Source: Gammaproteobacteria bacterium
Lineage (GTDB): Bacteria > Pseudomonadota > Gammaproteobacteria > Burkholderiales > Rhodocyclaceae
Reading direction: 5' to 3'
NCBI GenBank assembly: GCA_018819515.1
Contig: JAHJPX010000007.1
Location: 496,001 to 560,000, forward strand
DNA: 64,000 nt
In this document: positions 8,514-16,726 of the stretch, piece by piece
Layout of the letters: each line of letters begins with the position of its first letter
Position numbering within the stretch: position 1 is the stretch's first letter
Program-made: the position numbers and the translations under genes
Notes under the pieces: generated by a model
What the model was told of the DNA's origin: nothing
Databases searched by the model: none
The model's input: the letters and a program-made list of their open reading frames with translations, nothing else

Positions 8514-9521
8514 ATGATCCCCAAGCCAACCTTTAGTTCCGACGTCACGCCCGCGAGCGGGCATGAGTCTTCACTGAAAGTCGGCCAGTGGCCGACTTTT
8601 CAGGAAATCATCCTGCGACTCCAGGAATTCTGGAACAAGCAGGGCTGTGCGCTCCTGCAACCCTATGACATGGAAGTCGGCGCCGGCACCAGCCACACCG
8701 CCACCTTCCTGCGCGCCCTCGGCCCGGAGCCGTGGAAAGCCGCCTACGTCCAGCCTTCGCGCCGCCCCAAGGACGGCCGCTACGGCGAGAACCCGAACCG
8801 CATGCAGCACTATTACCAGTATCAGGTGGTGCTGAAACCCGCGCCGGCCAACATCCTCGAGCTCTACCTCGGCTCGCTCGAAGCCCTCGGTTTCGACCTG
8901 AAGAAGAACGACGTGCGCTTCGTCGAGGACGACTGGGAAAACCCAACGCTGGGCGCCTGGGGCCTCGGCTGGGAGGTGTGGCTGAACGGCATGGAGGTGA
9001 CGCAGTTCACCTACTTCCAGCAGGTCGGCGGCATCGACTGCAAGCCGATCACCGGCGAGATCACCTACGGCCTGGAGCGGCTGGCGATGTACCTGCAGGG
9101 CGTCGAGAACGTCTTCGACCTCGTCTATGCGCGCGGCGAGGGTACGCAACTGAGGTACGGCGACGTCTTCCACCAGAACGAAGTGGAGCAGAGCGCCTAC
9201 AACTTCGAGCACAGCAACGTCGAATTCCTGCTCACTGCCTTCGGTGCCCATGAAGGCAACGCGAAGCACCTGATGGAACAACAGCTCGCGTTGCCGGCCT
9301 ATGAACAGGTGCTCAAGGCCGCGCATACCTTCAACCTCCTCGATGCGCGCGGCGCCATTTCGGTCACCGAGCGCGCCGCCTACATCGGCCGCATCCGCAA
9401 TCTCGCGCGCGCCGTCGCGCAAGCCTACCTCGACAGCCGCGCCCGCCTCGGCTTCCCGATGGCGCCCAAGGCCTGGGCCGACGAAGTGCTGGCCAAGCTG
9501 AACGACAAGAAGGCGGCATGA
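8514..9521 (+). CDS. glyQ: Glycyl-tRNA synthetase alpha subunit
   Basis: 335 residues; class II core of the tetrameric (alpha2beta2) GlyRS. Characteristic blocks are TFQEIILRLQEFW, GAGTSHTATFLRALGPEPW and VQPSRRPKDGRYGENPNR. The protein has about 24 extra residues before TFQEIIL, where homologues usually begin. That extension is encoded across a perfect 11-bp-arm palindrome (8577-8599). The ATG at 8514 is the first ATG; a TTG at 8511 is in frame. No ATG lies closer to the core, so the extension is probably real. It overlaps glyS by 4 bp. Confidence 0.95.
   Translation: MIPKPTFSSDVTPASGHESSLKVGQWPTFQEIILRLQEFWNKQGCALLQPYDMEVGAGTSHTATFLRALGPEPWKAAYVQPSRRPKDGRYGENPNRMQHYYQYQVVLKPAPANILELYLGSLEALGFDLKKNDVRFVEDDWENPTLGAWGLGWEVWLNGMEVTQFTYFQQVGGIDCKPITGEITYGLERLAMYLQGVENVFDLVYARGEGTQLRYGDVFHQNEVEQSAYNFEHSNVEFLLTAFGAHEGNAKHLMEQQLALPAYEQVLKAAHTFNLLDARGAISVTERAAYIGRIRNLARAVAQAYLDSRARLGFPMAPKAWADEVLAKLNDKKAA
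8577..8599 (+). repeat. Perfect palindrome in the 5' end of glyQ
   Basis: Arms AAAGTCGGCCA (8577-8587) and TGGCCGACTTT (8589-8599) flank a single G and are followed by another T. As RNA it could form an 8-bp stem with a GGCC-containing loop. The right arm, GGCCGACTTTT, differs by one base from the GGCTGACTTTT end of the dispersed motif, so this may be two half-copies in inverted orientation. Confidence 0.75.
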
Positions 9522-11641
9522 TGAGCACGAAGAACCTGTTGGTTGAATTGTTCATCGAAGAGCTGCCGCCCAAGGCGCTGAAGAAGCTTGGCGAGGCCTT
9601 TGTCGAAACTGTCGCCGTAAGTCTTGTGCAACAAGACCTCGTTGATAGGAACGAGTTGTCGCGGGCAATCTCTTTTGCATCTCCCCGAAGACTGGCGATA
9701 TATCTGCCCAAAGTCCTCTCTCAGGCAGAGGATAGGGGCGTCATTCAAAAGCTGATGCCCGTCAGTGTTGGTCTTGATGCCAATGGAAATGCTACGCCCG
9801 TGCTGCTGAAAAAGCTGGCTGCACTGGGGGCGGATGCCTCTGTCTTGCCGAGGCTAAGACGGCAGATGGACGGCAAGGCCGAAGCCTTGTTCCTCGACAG
9901 CGTCGTTCCCGGTGCGACGCTTGCAGCCGGTCTGCAGACCGCGCTGGAAGTAGCGCTGTCTGGTCTGCCGATTCCAAAAGTGATGACCTATCAACTCGCC
10001 GACGGTTGGAGCAGCGTCAAGTTTGTTCGCCCGGCGCACAGGCTGGTCGCGCTGCATGGCGCCGACGTGGTGCCGATCTCCGTGCTCGGCCTCGCCGCCG
10101 GTCGCGAGACGCAGGGCCATCGCTTCGAGGCGGCCAAGCCTGTCGTGTCGATTCGTGATGCCGACTCCTACGCCGAGCAATTGAAGGGCGAAGGCGCGGT
10201 GATCGCCAGCTTTGCCGAGCGTCGCGCGGAGATCGAGAAGCAGTTGAAGGCCGCTGCGGCGAAGGAGAATCTCAAGCCGATCGAAGATGAAGCGCTTCTC
10301 GACGAAGTCACCGCGCTGGTCGAGCGGCCGAATGTGCTGACCTGCCAGTTCGAAAAGGAATTCCTCGACGTGCCGCAGGAATGCCTCATTCTCACGATGA
10401 AGGCGAACCAGAAGTATTTCCCGCTGCTGGATGGCGCGGGCAAGCTGACCAACAAGTTCCTCGTCGTCTCGAACATCAAGCCCGACGATGCGAGCGCGGT
10501 GATCGGCGGCAACGAGCGCGTGGTGCGTCCGCGTCTGGCTGATGCCAAGTTCTTCTTCGATCAGGACCGCAAGAAGTCGCTGGCCGACCGCATTCCCGGC
10601 CTCGCGAAGGTCGTCTATCACAACAAGCTCGGCACGCAGGGCGAACGCGCGCAGCGCGTCGCGGCGATTGCCAGCGCCATCGGCCAGCAACTCGGTGGCG
10701 AGAAACTCGCGCAGCAGGCCGACCAGGCCGCGCTGCTCTCCAAGGCGGACCTGCTGACCGACATGGTCGGCGAGTTCCCGGAACTGCAGGGCATCATGGG
10801 CCGCTACTACGCGCTGCACGACGGCCTGCCCGTCGACATCGCCGACGCCATCGAGGACCACTACAAGCCGAAGTTCGCGGGCGACACGCTGCCGCGTGGC
10901 CAGGTCGGCGTCTGCGTGGCACTGGCCGACAAGCTGGAGACGCTGGCCGGCATGTTCGGCATCGGCCAGCTGCCGACTGGCGACAAGGACCCGTTCGCTT
11001 TGCGTCGGCATGCGTTGGGCGTGATTCGGATGTTGATCGAGCAGGATCTGTTGCTCGACCTGGAGTGGCTGATCAATCGGGCATCCGATCAGTTCAAGTC
11101 GATCGATCAATTTGACTTGGGCTTCAATCTGAAGGCTTTGCACGACTTCATCTACGAACGCCTGGCCGGCATGCTGCGCGAGCAGGGCTACTCGGCGCTG
11201 GAAGTCGATGCGGTGGTCGGCCTGCGGCCGCAGCGGCTCGGCGACATTCCGAAACGGCTGGCGGCGGTGCGTGCCTTCGCAGCGCTGCCCGAGGCGGCCA
11301 GCCTGGCCGCGGCGAACAAGCGTGTCGGCAACATCCTGAAGAAAGTCAGCGGTGGCGTGACGCCGAAGATCGACGCGGCGCTGCTCAAGGAGCCGGCCGA
11401 GATCGCGCTCAATGCCGCGCTGGACGCAGTGAAGCCGAAGGCGGATGCCGCGTTCGAGAGCGGCGATTACACGGCCTCGCTGCAATCGCTGGCGGCGCTC
11501 AAGGGCCCGGTCGATGCCTTCTTCGACGCCGTGATGGTCAATGCCGAAGACGCCGCGCTTCGCAACAACCGCCTCGGCTTGCTGGCCGTCTTGCACCAAG
11601 CCATGAACCGCGTCGCCGATTTGTCTAAACTGTCCGCATGA
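9518..11641 (+). CDS. glyS: Glycyl-tRNA synthetase beta subunit
   Basis: A 707-residue beta subunit that carries tRNA recognition, with an HD-like middle and a C-terminal anticodon-binding region. Family blocks include LLVELFIEELPPKAL at the N-terminus, FVRPAHRLVALHG and TGDKDPFALRRHALGVIR. The start is either of two adjacent ATGs (9518 or 9521), overlapping the glyQ stop. A stretch at about 9600-9720 has clearly lower GC (about half, by my count) than the surrounding gene. It covers the region after the first 30 residues and may come from recombination. The stop overlaps gmhB. Confidence 0.96.
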   Translation: MMSTKNLLVELFIEELPPKALKKLGEAFVETVAVSLVQQDLVDRNELSRAISFASPRRLAIYLPKVLSQAEDRGVIQKLMPVSVGLDANGNATPVLLKKLAALGADASVLPRLRRQMDGKAEALFLDSVVPGATLAAGLQTALEVALSGLPIPKVMTYQLADGWSSVKFVRPAHRLVALHGADVVPISVLGLAAGRETQGHRFEAAKPVVSIRDADSYAEQLKGEGAVIASFAERRAEIEKQLKAAAAKENLKPIEDEALLDEVTALVERPNVLTCQFEKEFLDVPQECLILTMKANQKYFPLLDGAGKLTNKFLVVSNIKPDDASAVIGGNERVVRPRLADAKFFFDQDRKKSLADRIPGLAKVVYHNKLGTQGERAQRVAAIASAIGQQLGGEKLAQQADQAALLSKADLLTDMVGEFPELQGIMGRYYALHDGLPVDIADAIEDHYKPKFAGDTLPRGQVGVCVALADKLETLAGMFGIGQLPTGDKDPFALRRHALGVIRMLIEQDLLLDLEWLINRASDQFKSIDQFDLGFNLKALHDFIYERLAGMLREQGYSALEVDAVVGLRPQRLGDIPKRLAAVRAFAALPEAASLAAANKRVGNILKKVSGGVTPKIDAALLKEPAEIALNAALDAVKPKADAAFESGDYTASLQSLAALKGPVDAFFDAVMVNAEDAALRNNRLGLLAVLHQAMNRVADLSKLSA
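11626..11631 (+). promoter_or_regulatory. -10-like hexamer before gmhB
   Basis: TAAACT within the end of glyS is followed by six bases and the gmhB ATG. It would allow independent leaderless transcription of gmhB. Confidence 0.35.
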
Positions 11642-12171
11642 AGCTGATCATCCTCGACCGCGACGGCGTCATCAACCACGATTCGGACTTGTACATCAAG
11701 TCGCCGGACGAGTGGAAGCCGATCGCCGGCAGCCTCGATGCGATCGCGCGGCTGAACCAGTGGGGCTATCGCGTGGTGGTGGCGACCAACCAGTCGGGCA
11801 TCGGCCGCGGCCTGTTCGAGATGGACACCCTGAATGCGATCCACGACAAGATGATCAAGGCGGCGGCGCAGGCCGGCGGACGCATCGACGCGGTGTTCTT
11901 CTGTCCGCATACCAATGCCGACAAATGCGACTGCCGCAAGCCGAAGCCGGGCATGCTGGAAGAAATCGCGACGCGCTACAACGCGGAGCTGGAAGGGGTG
12001 CCGTCCATCGGCGATTCCTTGCGCGACCTGAAGGCGGCCGAGGCGGTTGGTGCCCAGCCGATGCTGGTGCTGACCGGCAAGGGCAAGAAGACCGAAGCCG
12101 ATCCGGAGATGCCGCCCGGTACGCTCGTCTTCCCCGATCTCGCCGCCGCGGTGGCGTATCTGACACCATGA
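11638..12171 (+). CDS. gmhB: D-glycero-beta-D-manno-heptose 1,7-bisphosphate 7-phosphatase
   Basis: A HAD-superfamily phosphatase of 177 residues. Motif I is ILDRDGVIN with both catalytic Asp residues, motif II is ATNQSGIGRG, and the zinc-binding loop CPHTNADKCDCRKPKP marks GmhB. It removes the C7 phosphate in ADP-heptose synthesis for the LPS core. The ATG overlaps the glyS stop by 4 bp, and the stop overlaps the plsC ATG (ATGA). Linkage to plsC and glyQS is common in betaproteobacteria. Confidence 0.94.
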   Translation: MKLIILDRDGVINHDSDLYIKSPDEWKPIAGSLDAIARLNQWGYRVVVATNQSGIGRGLFEMDTLNAIHDKMIKAAAQAGGRIDAVFFCPHTNADKCDCRKPKPGMLEEIATRYNAELEGVPSIGDSLRDLKAAEAVGAQPMLVLTGKGKKTEADPEMPPGTLVFPDLAAAVAYLTP

Positions 12172-12926
12172 ACTTCCTGCGCTCCCTCGTGTATTTGCTG
12201 GCGATGGCGCTCTATACGCCACCCTTCGTTGTCGGGCTGCTGCTGTTATTCTGGTTGCCGACGAGGACATTCCGCCGACTGTCGATGATCTGGGTGCACA
12301 TCGCCATGTGGCTGATCCGTCATGTACTGGGCATCGACTATCGCGTGCTCGGTGCCGAGAACATCCCGAAGACGCCCTGCGTGGTGTTCAGCAAGCACCA
12401 GTCGGCCTGGGAGACCATCGTCCTCCAGCACATCTTCTATCTGGCGTCGTACGTTTACAAGAAGGAGCTGCACTGGCTGCCCTTCTTCGGCTGGGGTCTG
12501 GCGGCGCTGCCTTTCGTCGGCATCGATCGCGGCGCCGGCAAGGATGCGCTGGTGCAAGTGGCGACGCGCGGCAAGCAGCGGCTGGCCGAAGGCTATCCGG
12601 TGGTGATCTTCCCCGAAGGCACGCGCGTCGCGCCGGGAGCCAAGAAGCGCTACAAGATCGGTGGCGCTTATCTGGCCCGGGAGGCCGGCGTGCCGGCGGT
12701 GCCCGTGGCGCTCAACTCGGGTGAATTCTGGCGCCGCAATGCCTTCGTCAAGCGTTCGGGCACTGTGACGCTCAGCATCGGTCCGGCCATTGACCCGGCG
12801 GGCCTCTCGGCGGAAGATATTAACGCCCGTGTCGAAGCCTGGATCGAGAACGAAATGCGCCGCATCAGCCCCCACCTCTATGGGAACGAGAACGAAACGC
12901 AAGCCACAGCTCGCTCTGCGGCTTGA
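12168..12926 (+). CDS. plsC: 1-acyl-sn-glycerol-3-phosphate acyltransferase
   Basis: 252 residues; makes phosphatidic acid at the inner membrane. One or two N-terminal membrane segments (SLVYLLAMALYTPPFVVGLLLLF) are followed by the acyltransferase blocks KHQSAWET (HX4E, a variant of HX4D seen in related betaproteobacterial enzymes), GIDRGAGKDAL, FPEGTRVAPG and PVALNSGEFW. The start overlaps the gmhB stop. The end overlaps the next gene by about 47 bp in a different frame. Confidence 0.92.
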   Translation: MNFLRSLVYLLAMALYTPPFVVGLLLLFWLPTRTFRRLSMIWVHIAMWLIRHVLGIDYRVLGAENIPKTPCVVFSKHQSAWETIVLQHIFYLASYVYKKELHWLPFFGWGLAALPFVGIDRGAGKDALVQVATRGKQRLAEGYPVVIFPEGTRVAPGAKKRYKIGGAYLAREAGVPAVPVALNSGEFWRRNAFVKRSGTVTLSIGPAIDPAGLSAEDINARVEAWIENEMRRISPHLYGNENETQATARSAA

Positions 12927-13362
12927 CGCCGCGGCTCCCGACGTCGCCGCGCGCTGGCGCGACGGCGCTTCGCTGGCCTGTCTCGGCGCCACCGTGACGC
13001 TGCGCCTCGATACCGCTTGCAAGGAAGCGATGTTCGCCGACGGCCAGCTGCACCTGCCGTTGCCGCCCGAGGCGACGCCGCGCCAGATTCAGGACGCCGC
13101 CGAAAGCTGGCTGCGCGCCTACGCGGTGCGCGTGATTTCCGCGCAGGTAGTGATGGCCGCGCGGCCGCTCCGGCGGGCGCCGCCGGCCGTATCGTTGTCC
13201 TTCGCCGCGCGCGGAAGCTGGGCGCAGCCGCACGATCGCGGCCTGCGTTTCCATTGGCGCCTGATCGAGCAGCCGCCGGAGGTGATCGCCCAGGTGGTCG
13301 AGCGCGCCGTTGCCGCCCTGCCGAAGGTCGAGGACAGCCTCGACCTGTTCGCACTGGCATGA
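12880..13362 (+). CDS. YgjP-like (DUF45) protein lacking the metal site
   Basis: 160 residues starting MGTRTKRKPQLALRL. The C-terminal part (VSLSFAARGSWAQPHDRGLRFHWRLIEQPPEVIAQVVERAVAAL) lines up with the next gene's SSARGRWGSC...GIRINWRLIHLPPHLGDYVVAHELAHL. The HELAH metal motif is replaced by VERAV and the downstream conserved His is gone. I read it as a degenerate, non-catalytic duplicate that overlaps plsC at its start and the intact paralogue at its end (ATGA). It may bind the paralogue or simply be decaying. The start is the first ATG giving a modest overlap. Confidence 0.7.
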   Translation: MGTRTKRKPQLALRLDAAAPDVAARWRDGASLACLGATVTLRLDTACKEAMFADGQLHLPLPPEATPRQIQDAAESWLRAYAVRVISAQVVMAARPLRRAPPAVSLSFAARGSWAQPHDRGLRFHWRLIEQPPEVIAQVVERAVAALPKVEDSLDLFALA

Positions 13363-14108
13363 GCCTGGCCGAACAACTTCTGTTGTTCCGTCTGCCGCCC
13401 GCTCCGCCTGCCGTCAAGACACGCCACGTGCAGATCGGCGGGCGCGTCGTGCCCTATGAATTGCGCCGCGGCAAACACCGGCGCCTGACACTTTCCATCG
13501 ACGAACGCGGCCTGCGGGTCGGCGTACCGCCACGGCTGACTTTTGCCGAAGTCGAGGCTTTCGTGCGCACCCACGGCGATTGGGTGCTGGCGAAACTGGA
13601 CGAATATGCCGCGCAACATACCCGCCGCCATCTGCGCATCTGCGACGGCGCGCGCCTTCCCGTGCTGGGCGGCGAGGCAGTCGTGCGCGTCGTGACGGGC
13701 GCCAACCGTGTGCTCTGGCAAGGCGACGAATTGCTGCTGGCGGCGAGACCGGATGCCGACCTCGATGCGCTGGCGCAGCGCGGCCTGCAACGCCGCGCGC
13801 TGGAACATTTCGCCATCCGCCTTGGTCACTTCGCGACGCTGCTGGATCGTCCGCCGCCGCCGCTCGGACTTTCCTCGGCACGCGGCCGCTGGGGCAGTTG
13901 CTCGACTGCCACGGGCATACGCATCAACTGGCGGCTGATCCACCTGCCGCCGCATCTGGGCGACTACGTCGTCGCCCATGAACTGGCGCATCTGGTCGAG
14001 ATGAACCACAGCCCGCGCTTCTGGCGCGTGGTCGGCCGGATGTATCCCGACTGGCATGCCGCGCGCGCCGAACTCCGGCAACGCGCGACGGAAATCCCGA
14101 TCCTCTAG
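13359..14108 (+). CDS. ygjP: YgjP-like metal-dependent hydrolase (DUF45/M48-type)
   Basis: 249 residues. The zinc signature HELAHLVEMNHSPRFW (about residues 207-222) has two His and the catalytic Glu, and the third-ligand region is intact. Upstream is the family block LGLSSARGRWGSCSTATGIRINWRLI. The role of YgjP proteins is uncertain; a peptidase-like fold is inferred from HExxH. The sequence GVPPRLTFAE at residues about 55-64 is encoded by an exact 24/24 copy of the dispersed motif. The gene is coupled to the degenerate paralogue before it. Confidence 0.88.
   Translation: MSLAEQLLLFRLPPAPPAVKTRHVQIGGRVVPYELRRGKHRRLTLSIDERGLRVGVPPRLTFAEVEAFVRTHGDWVLAKLDEYAAQHTRRHLRICDGARLPVLGGEAVVRVVTGANRVLWQGDELLLAARPDADLDALAQRGLQRRALEHFAIRLGHFATLLDRPPPPLGLSSARGRWGSCSTATGIRINWRLIHLPPHLGDYVVAHELAHLVEMNHSPRFWRVVGRMYPDWHAARAELRQRATEIPIL
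13521..13544 (+). repeat. Dispersed 24-bp motif, exact copy in ygjP
   Basis: 24 of 24 matches, sense orientation, read as GVPPRLTF. It stands where homologues have a variable strand before the conserved EVEAFV helix. Confidence 0.9.
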
Positions 14109-14111
14109 GGC

Positions 14112-14687
14112 TTACTCCGCTTTTAACGCTTCGATGGCGATGTTGATGGTCACCTCGTCGCCGACGAAGGGTGCGTTCTTGCCGGCGTTGAAGGCCGAGC
14201 GCTTGACGATGGCGACGGCATTGGCGCCGATCGCTTCGCGCTTCAGCATCGGGTGCATCATTTCCTTGAAATGGGTGATCTTGAGCGTGACCGGCTGGGT
14301 GACGCCCTTCATGGTCAGCGTCCCTTCGAGCGCCACCGGGGCGTTGCCGGAGAAGCGCAACTTGGTGGACTTGAAGGTGGCGGTCGGGTACTTCGCCGTG
14401 TCGAAATAGTCTTCGCCCTGGATGTGCTCGTTGAACAGCGCACTGCCGGTACTGACCGACTTCATGTCGATGACGATCTCCGCCGTGCCGTCCCCGGTTT
14501 CCTTGTCGTAAACGATCTTGCCGGTGGTCTTGTCGAAGCGGCTGGTTTGCGTCGAGTAGCCGAGGTGGCTGTACGAGAACGATGGGAAGGTGTGATTGGC
14601 GTCCAGCATATAGGTCGAGGGGGCCGCCTGCGCGACGAGCGGCAGGGCGAGAACGGAAGCGACTGACAGCAGTTTGCGGATTTTCAT
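14112..14687 (-). CDS. yceI: YceI-family periplasmic protein
   Basis: 191 residues. The signal peptide is MKIRKLLSVASVLALPLVAQA. The rest is a YceI lipocalin-like barrel (YMLDANHTFPSFSYSHLG, FDKTTGKIVYD, MKSVSTGSALFNEHIQGEDYFD, FKSTKLRFSG). The family binds isoprenoid-type lipids such as quinone-like molecules in the periplasm. A good AAGGAG precedes the start. It is the last gene of an operon with a second YceI, cytochrome b561 and a dioxygenase. It ends 3 bp from the convergent ygjP. Confidence 0.92.
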   Translation of the reverse strand: MKIRKLLSVASVLALPLVAQAAPSTYMLDANHTFPSFSYSHLGYSTQTSRFDKTTGKIVYDKETGDGTAEIVIDMKSVSTGSALFNEHIQGEDYFDTAKYPTATFKSTKLRFSGNAPVALEGTLTMKGVTQPVTLKITHFKEMMHPMLKREAIGANAVAIVKRSAFNAGKNAPFVGDEVTINIAIEALKAE

Positions 14688-14710
14688 GGGGCTCTCCTTG
14701 GGGTTGGGGT

Positions 14711-15274
14711 TTACTTCTTGTCGGGGCTGGCTTCCGCCTGCAGGCGGAACTTGATCTGCACTTCGTTGGCGACGGCGTCGAAATCGGCCCAGATGCCTTC
14801 ACCGATGGCGAAGTCGGCGCGCTTGATGGTGAGTGCGCCTTCGGCCGTGCCGCTGCGTCCCCGCGAGTCGAAAGCGAACGGCGCGGTGACGTCCCGTGTG
14901 CGGCCCTTGATGGTGAGCTTGCCGACGGCTTCATAACGGCTGCCTCCGAGCGCGCGGAAATTCGTGGCGACGAAACGTGCCGTCGGGAAGGACTTGGTGT
15001 CGAACCACAATTTGCCGGCGACCTCGTCATTGCCCTCCGCCGAGCCGGTGTCGATGCTGGCGAGATCAATGTCGATCGACACGCTGGCCGTCGCCGGCTT
15101 CGCCGGATCGAACTTCAGTTGCGCGGCGAACTTGCCGAAGCGTCCTTCGAGCGGCACGTTCATTTGTCGATAGACGAAAGCGACCGAACTCTTGTCGGCG
15201 ACGATAGTGTTGTATTCCTCGGCATGCGCACCGGCGGCCGCCAGCAGCGCGAGTGCGGCAAAGGCGGTTCTCAT
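14711..15274 (-). CDS. YceI-family periplasmic protein (second copy)
   Basis: 187 residues. The signal peptide is MRTAFAALALLAAAGAHA, and the YceI barrel has the blocks VADKSSVAFVYRQMNVPLEG, DIDLASIDTGSAEGNDEV and KLWFDTKSFPTARF. It differs clearly from the neighbouring YceI, so this is an old duplication. The ATG overlaps the cytochrome b561 stop (ATGA), which fixes the start and suggests coupled expression. YceI next to cytochrome b561 is a common arrangement, consistent with a quinone or lipid redox role. Confidence 0.92.
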   Translation of the reverse strand: MRTAFAALALLAAAGAHAEEYNTIVADKSSVAFVYRQMNVPLEGRFGKFAAQLKFDPAKPATASVSIDIDLASIDTGSAEGNDEVAGKLWFDTKSFPTARFVATNFRALGGSRYEAVGKLTIKGRTRDVTAPFAFDSRGRSGTAEGALTIKRADFAIGEGIWADFDAVANEVQIKFRLQAEASPDKK

Positions 15275-15825
15275 GCGTGTTGTCCCTTCCGTGAACGATG
15301 TGGCGCGATGCGGACCAGAATGTCGTCGCGGTCGATGAAGTGGTGCTTGAGGGCGGCGGCGACGTGGCCGGCGACGATGACGATCATCAGGAAGTTGAGC
15401 GTCTCGTGGACTTCCTTGAGGACATCGCCGAACTCCTTGTTCTTGGCCAGCAGGTCGGGAATCGGCAGTACGCCCAAGTACACCGTCTGGAATCCCTTCG
15501 CCGAACTCATCAGCCATCCGGACAGCGGAATGGCGAACATCAGCAGATAGAGCGCCGCATGGCCGCCATGTGCGGCGACTTGCTGCCAGCGCGGCATGGT
15601 GCTCGGCAGTGGCGGCGGCCGATGCGTGGTGCGCCAAACAACCCGAAAAAAAACAAGCAGGAAGGCGGTGACGCCCCCCCACTTGTGCCAGGAGTAGATC
15701 TGCAACTTGGTGGGTGACAGCGGCAGGTCGGTCATGTACTGGCCGACGGCGAAGAGGACGAGAATCAGCGCGGCCATCAGCCAGTGCAATCCAATCGCGG
15801 TAGTGGTGTAGCGCTTGCCGTTCAT
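15271..15825 (-). CDS. Cytochrome b561 family protein
   Basis: 184 residues with four membrane spans. Likely heme ligands are His in IGLHWLMAALI, YSWHKWGG, AAHGGHAALY and VHETLNFL. The family passes electrons between quinol and periplasmic acceptors. It overlaps the upstream dioxygenase stop and the downstream YceI start by 4 bp each, so all three are translated as one unit. Two runs of C or A (15645-15680 region) are present but do not break the frame. Confidence 0.92.
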   Translation of the reverse strand: MNGKRYTTTAIGLHWLMAALILVLFAVGQYMTDLPLSPTKLQIYSWHKWGGVTAFLLVFFRVVWRTTHRPPPLPSTMPRWQQVAAHGGHAALYLLMFAIPLSGWLMSSAKGFQTVYLGVLPIPDLLAKNKEFGDVLKEVHETLNFLMIVIVAGHVAAALKHHFIDRDDILVRIAPHRSRKGQHA

Positions 15826-16622
15826 TGCCGCATCTCCGTGCGTGGATGGAAGGCGAAGGCGTCCATGGCAAGCACATGCTCGTCGATGCCGGTGTGGAAA
15901 CGCTCGGGATGCGAATTGTTGCCGGCGGCGCCGAGCGCGACGAACAGCGGCAACAGGTGCTCCTCGGTCGGGTGCGCGCGCACAGCTTCCGGCGCCAGAC
16001 GCCGATATTCGAACAGCGCGGACGTATCCCCGTCTTCGACGCGCTGCCAGATCCAGTCGGCGAATGCGCGGACGTAGGTTGGCGTATCGCCACGGCTGAC
16101 TTTTATCAGTTGGAAGTCGCGCAGGTTGTGCGTGAGGTTGCCCGAGCCCATGACGAGGATGTCGTCGTCGAGAAGCGGCGCCAGCGCCTGGCCAAGTCGG
16201 TAGTGGTATTCGGGGCCGCGCGATCCCTGGATCGATAGTGGCACCACCGGAACCTCGGCGCCCGGGAACATTTGCCGCAATGGAATCCAGACGGCGTGAT
16301 CGATGCCGTGCAGAATCGCTTGAGCCGGGAAGCCGGCCGCTCGCAGGCGATCGACGATGGTCGCGGCCACGCTGGGCGAGCCAGAGGCGGCGTAGCGAAT
16401 GTCGTAGAGCGGCTCGGGGAAGCCCCAGAAGTCATGGATGGTCTCCGGCTGGCCCGCGGCGCCGACCGTCGGGTTTGTCGTGTCCCAATGTGCGCTGGCG
16501 ACGACGATGGCGCGCGCTCGGCGCGGCAACGCCGCCGCTGCTTGCGCCAGCCGAATGCCTGCTTCGCCGGGTTGAAGCGCGAAGTTGGGAGAGCCGTGGG
16601 GAACGAAAACCGATGGCAGCAT
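15822..16622 (-). CDS. DODA/LigB-type extradiol ring-opening dioxygenase
   Basis: 266 residues of the LigB superfamily (YgiD/4,5-DOPA dioxygenase-like). Likely metal ligands are His in PSVFVPHGSPN, ASAHWDT and GIDHAVWIPL, plus a conserved His in NPTEEHLLPL-type sequence (PTEEHLLPLFVALGAAG). The natural substrate is a catechol, but which one is unknown. Residues KVSRGDTP in a surface loop are encoded by the dispersed motif. It is the first gene of a four-gene operon, divergent from a LysR regulator, which is its most likely controller. Confidence 0.88.
   Translation of the reverse strand: MLPSVFVPHGSPNFALQPGEAGIRLAQAAAALPRRARAIVVASAHWDTTNPTVGAAGQPETIHDFWGFPEPLYDIRYAASGSPSVAATIVDRLRAAGFPAQAILHGIDHAVWIPLRQMFPGAEVPVVPLSIQGSRGPEYHYRLGQALAPLLDDDILVMGSGNLTHNLRDFQLIKVSRGDTPTYVRAFADWIWQRVEDGDTSALFEYRRLAPEAVRAHPTEEHLLPLFVALGAAGNNSHPERFHTGIDEHVLAMDAFAFHPRTEMRQ
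16081..16104 (+). repeat. Dispersed 24-bp motif in the dioxygenase gene
   Basis: 23 of 24 matches, antisense to the gene. Read in the gene's frame as KVSRGDTP. Confidence 0.85.
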
Positions 16623-16641
16623 GAGGGGCGATGAATAATAG

Positions 16642-16658
16642 CCGAGTAGACAACTCGG
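16642..16658. promoter_or_regulatory. Inverted repeat in the LysR/dioxygenase intergenic region
   Basis: CCGAGT and ACTCGG flank a 5-bp centre. GTAGACAA recurs about 40 bp further right (about 16688). An inverted repeat between divergent genes beside a LysR gene is the expected place for its operator. This is an inference from position only. Confidence 0.45.
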
Positions 16659-16726
16659 ACTCTAGCCGGGTATGCTGGGCAAAAATAGTAGACAATCTGC
16701 AATTGATCGTTGCGAGAGAGGCAACA

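Noticed and set aside
8577..8602. A rho-independent terminator before glyQ
   Set aside because: The hairpin is followed by T, but it lies within the open frame that must extend into glyQ. No alternative start lies after it.
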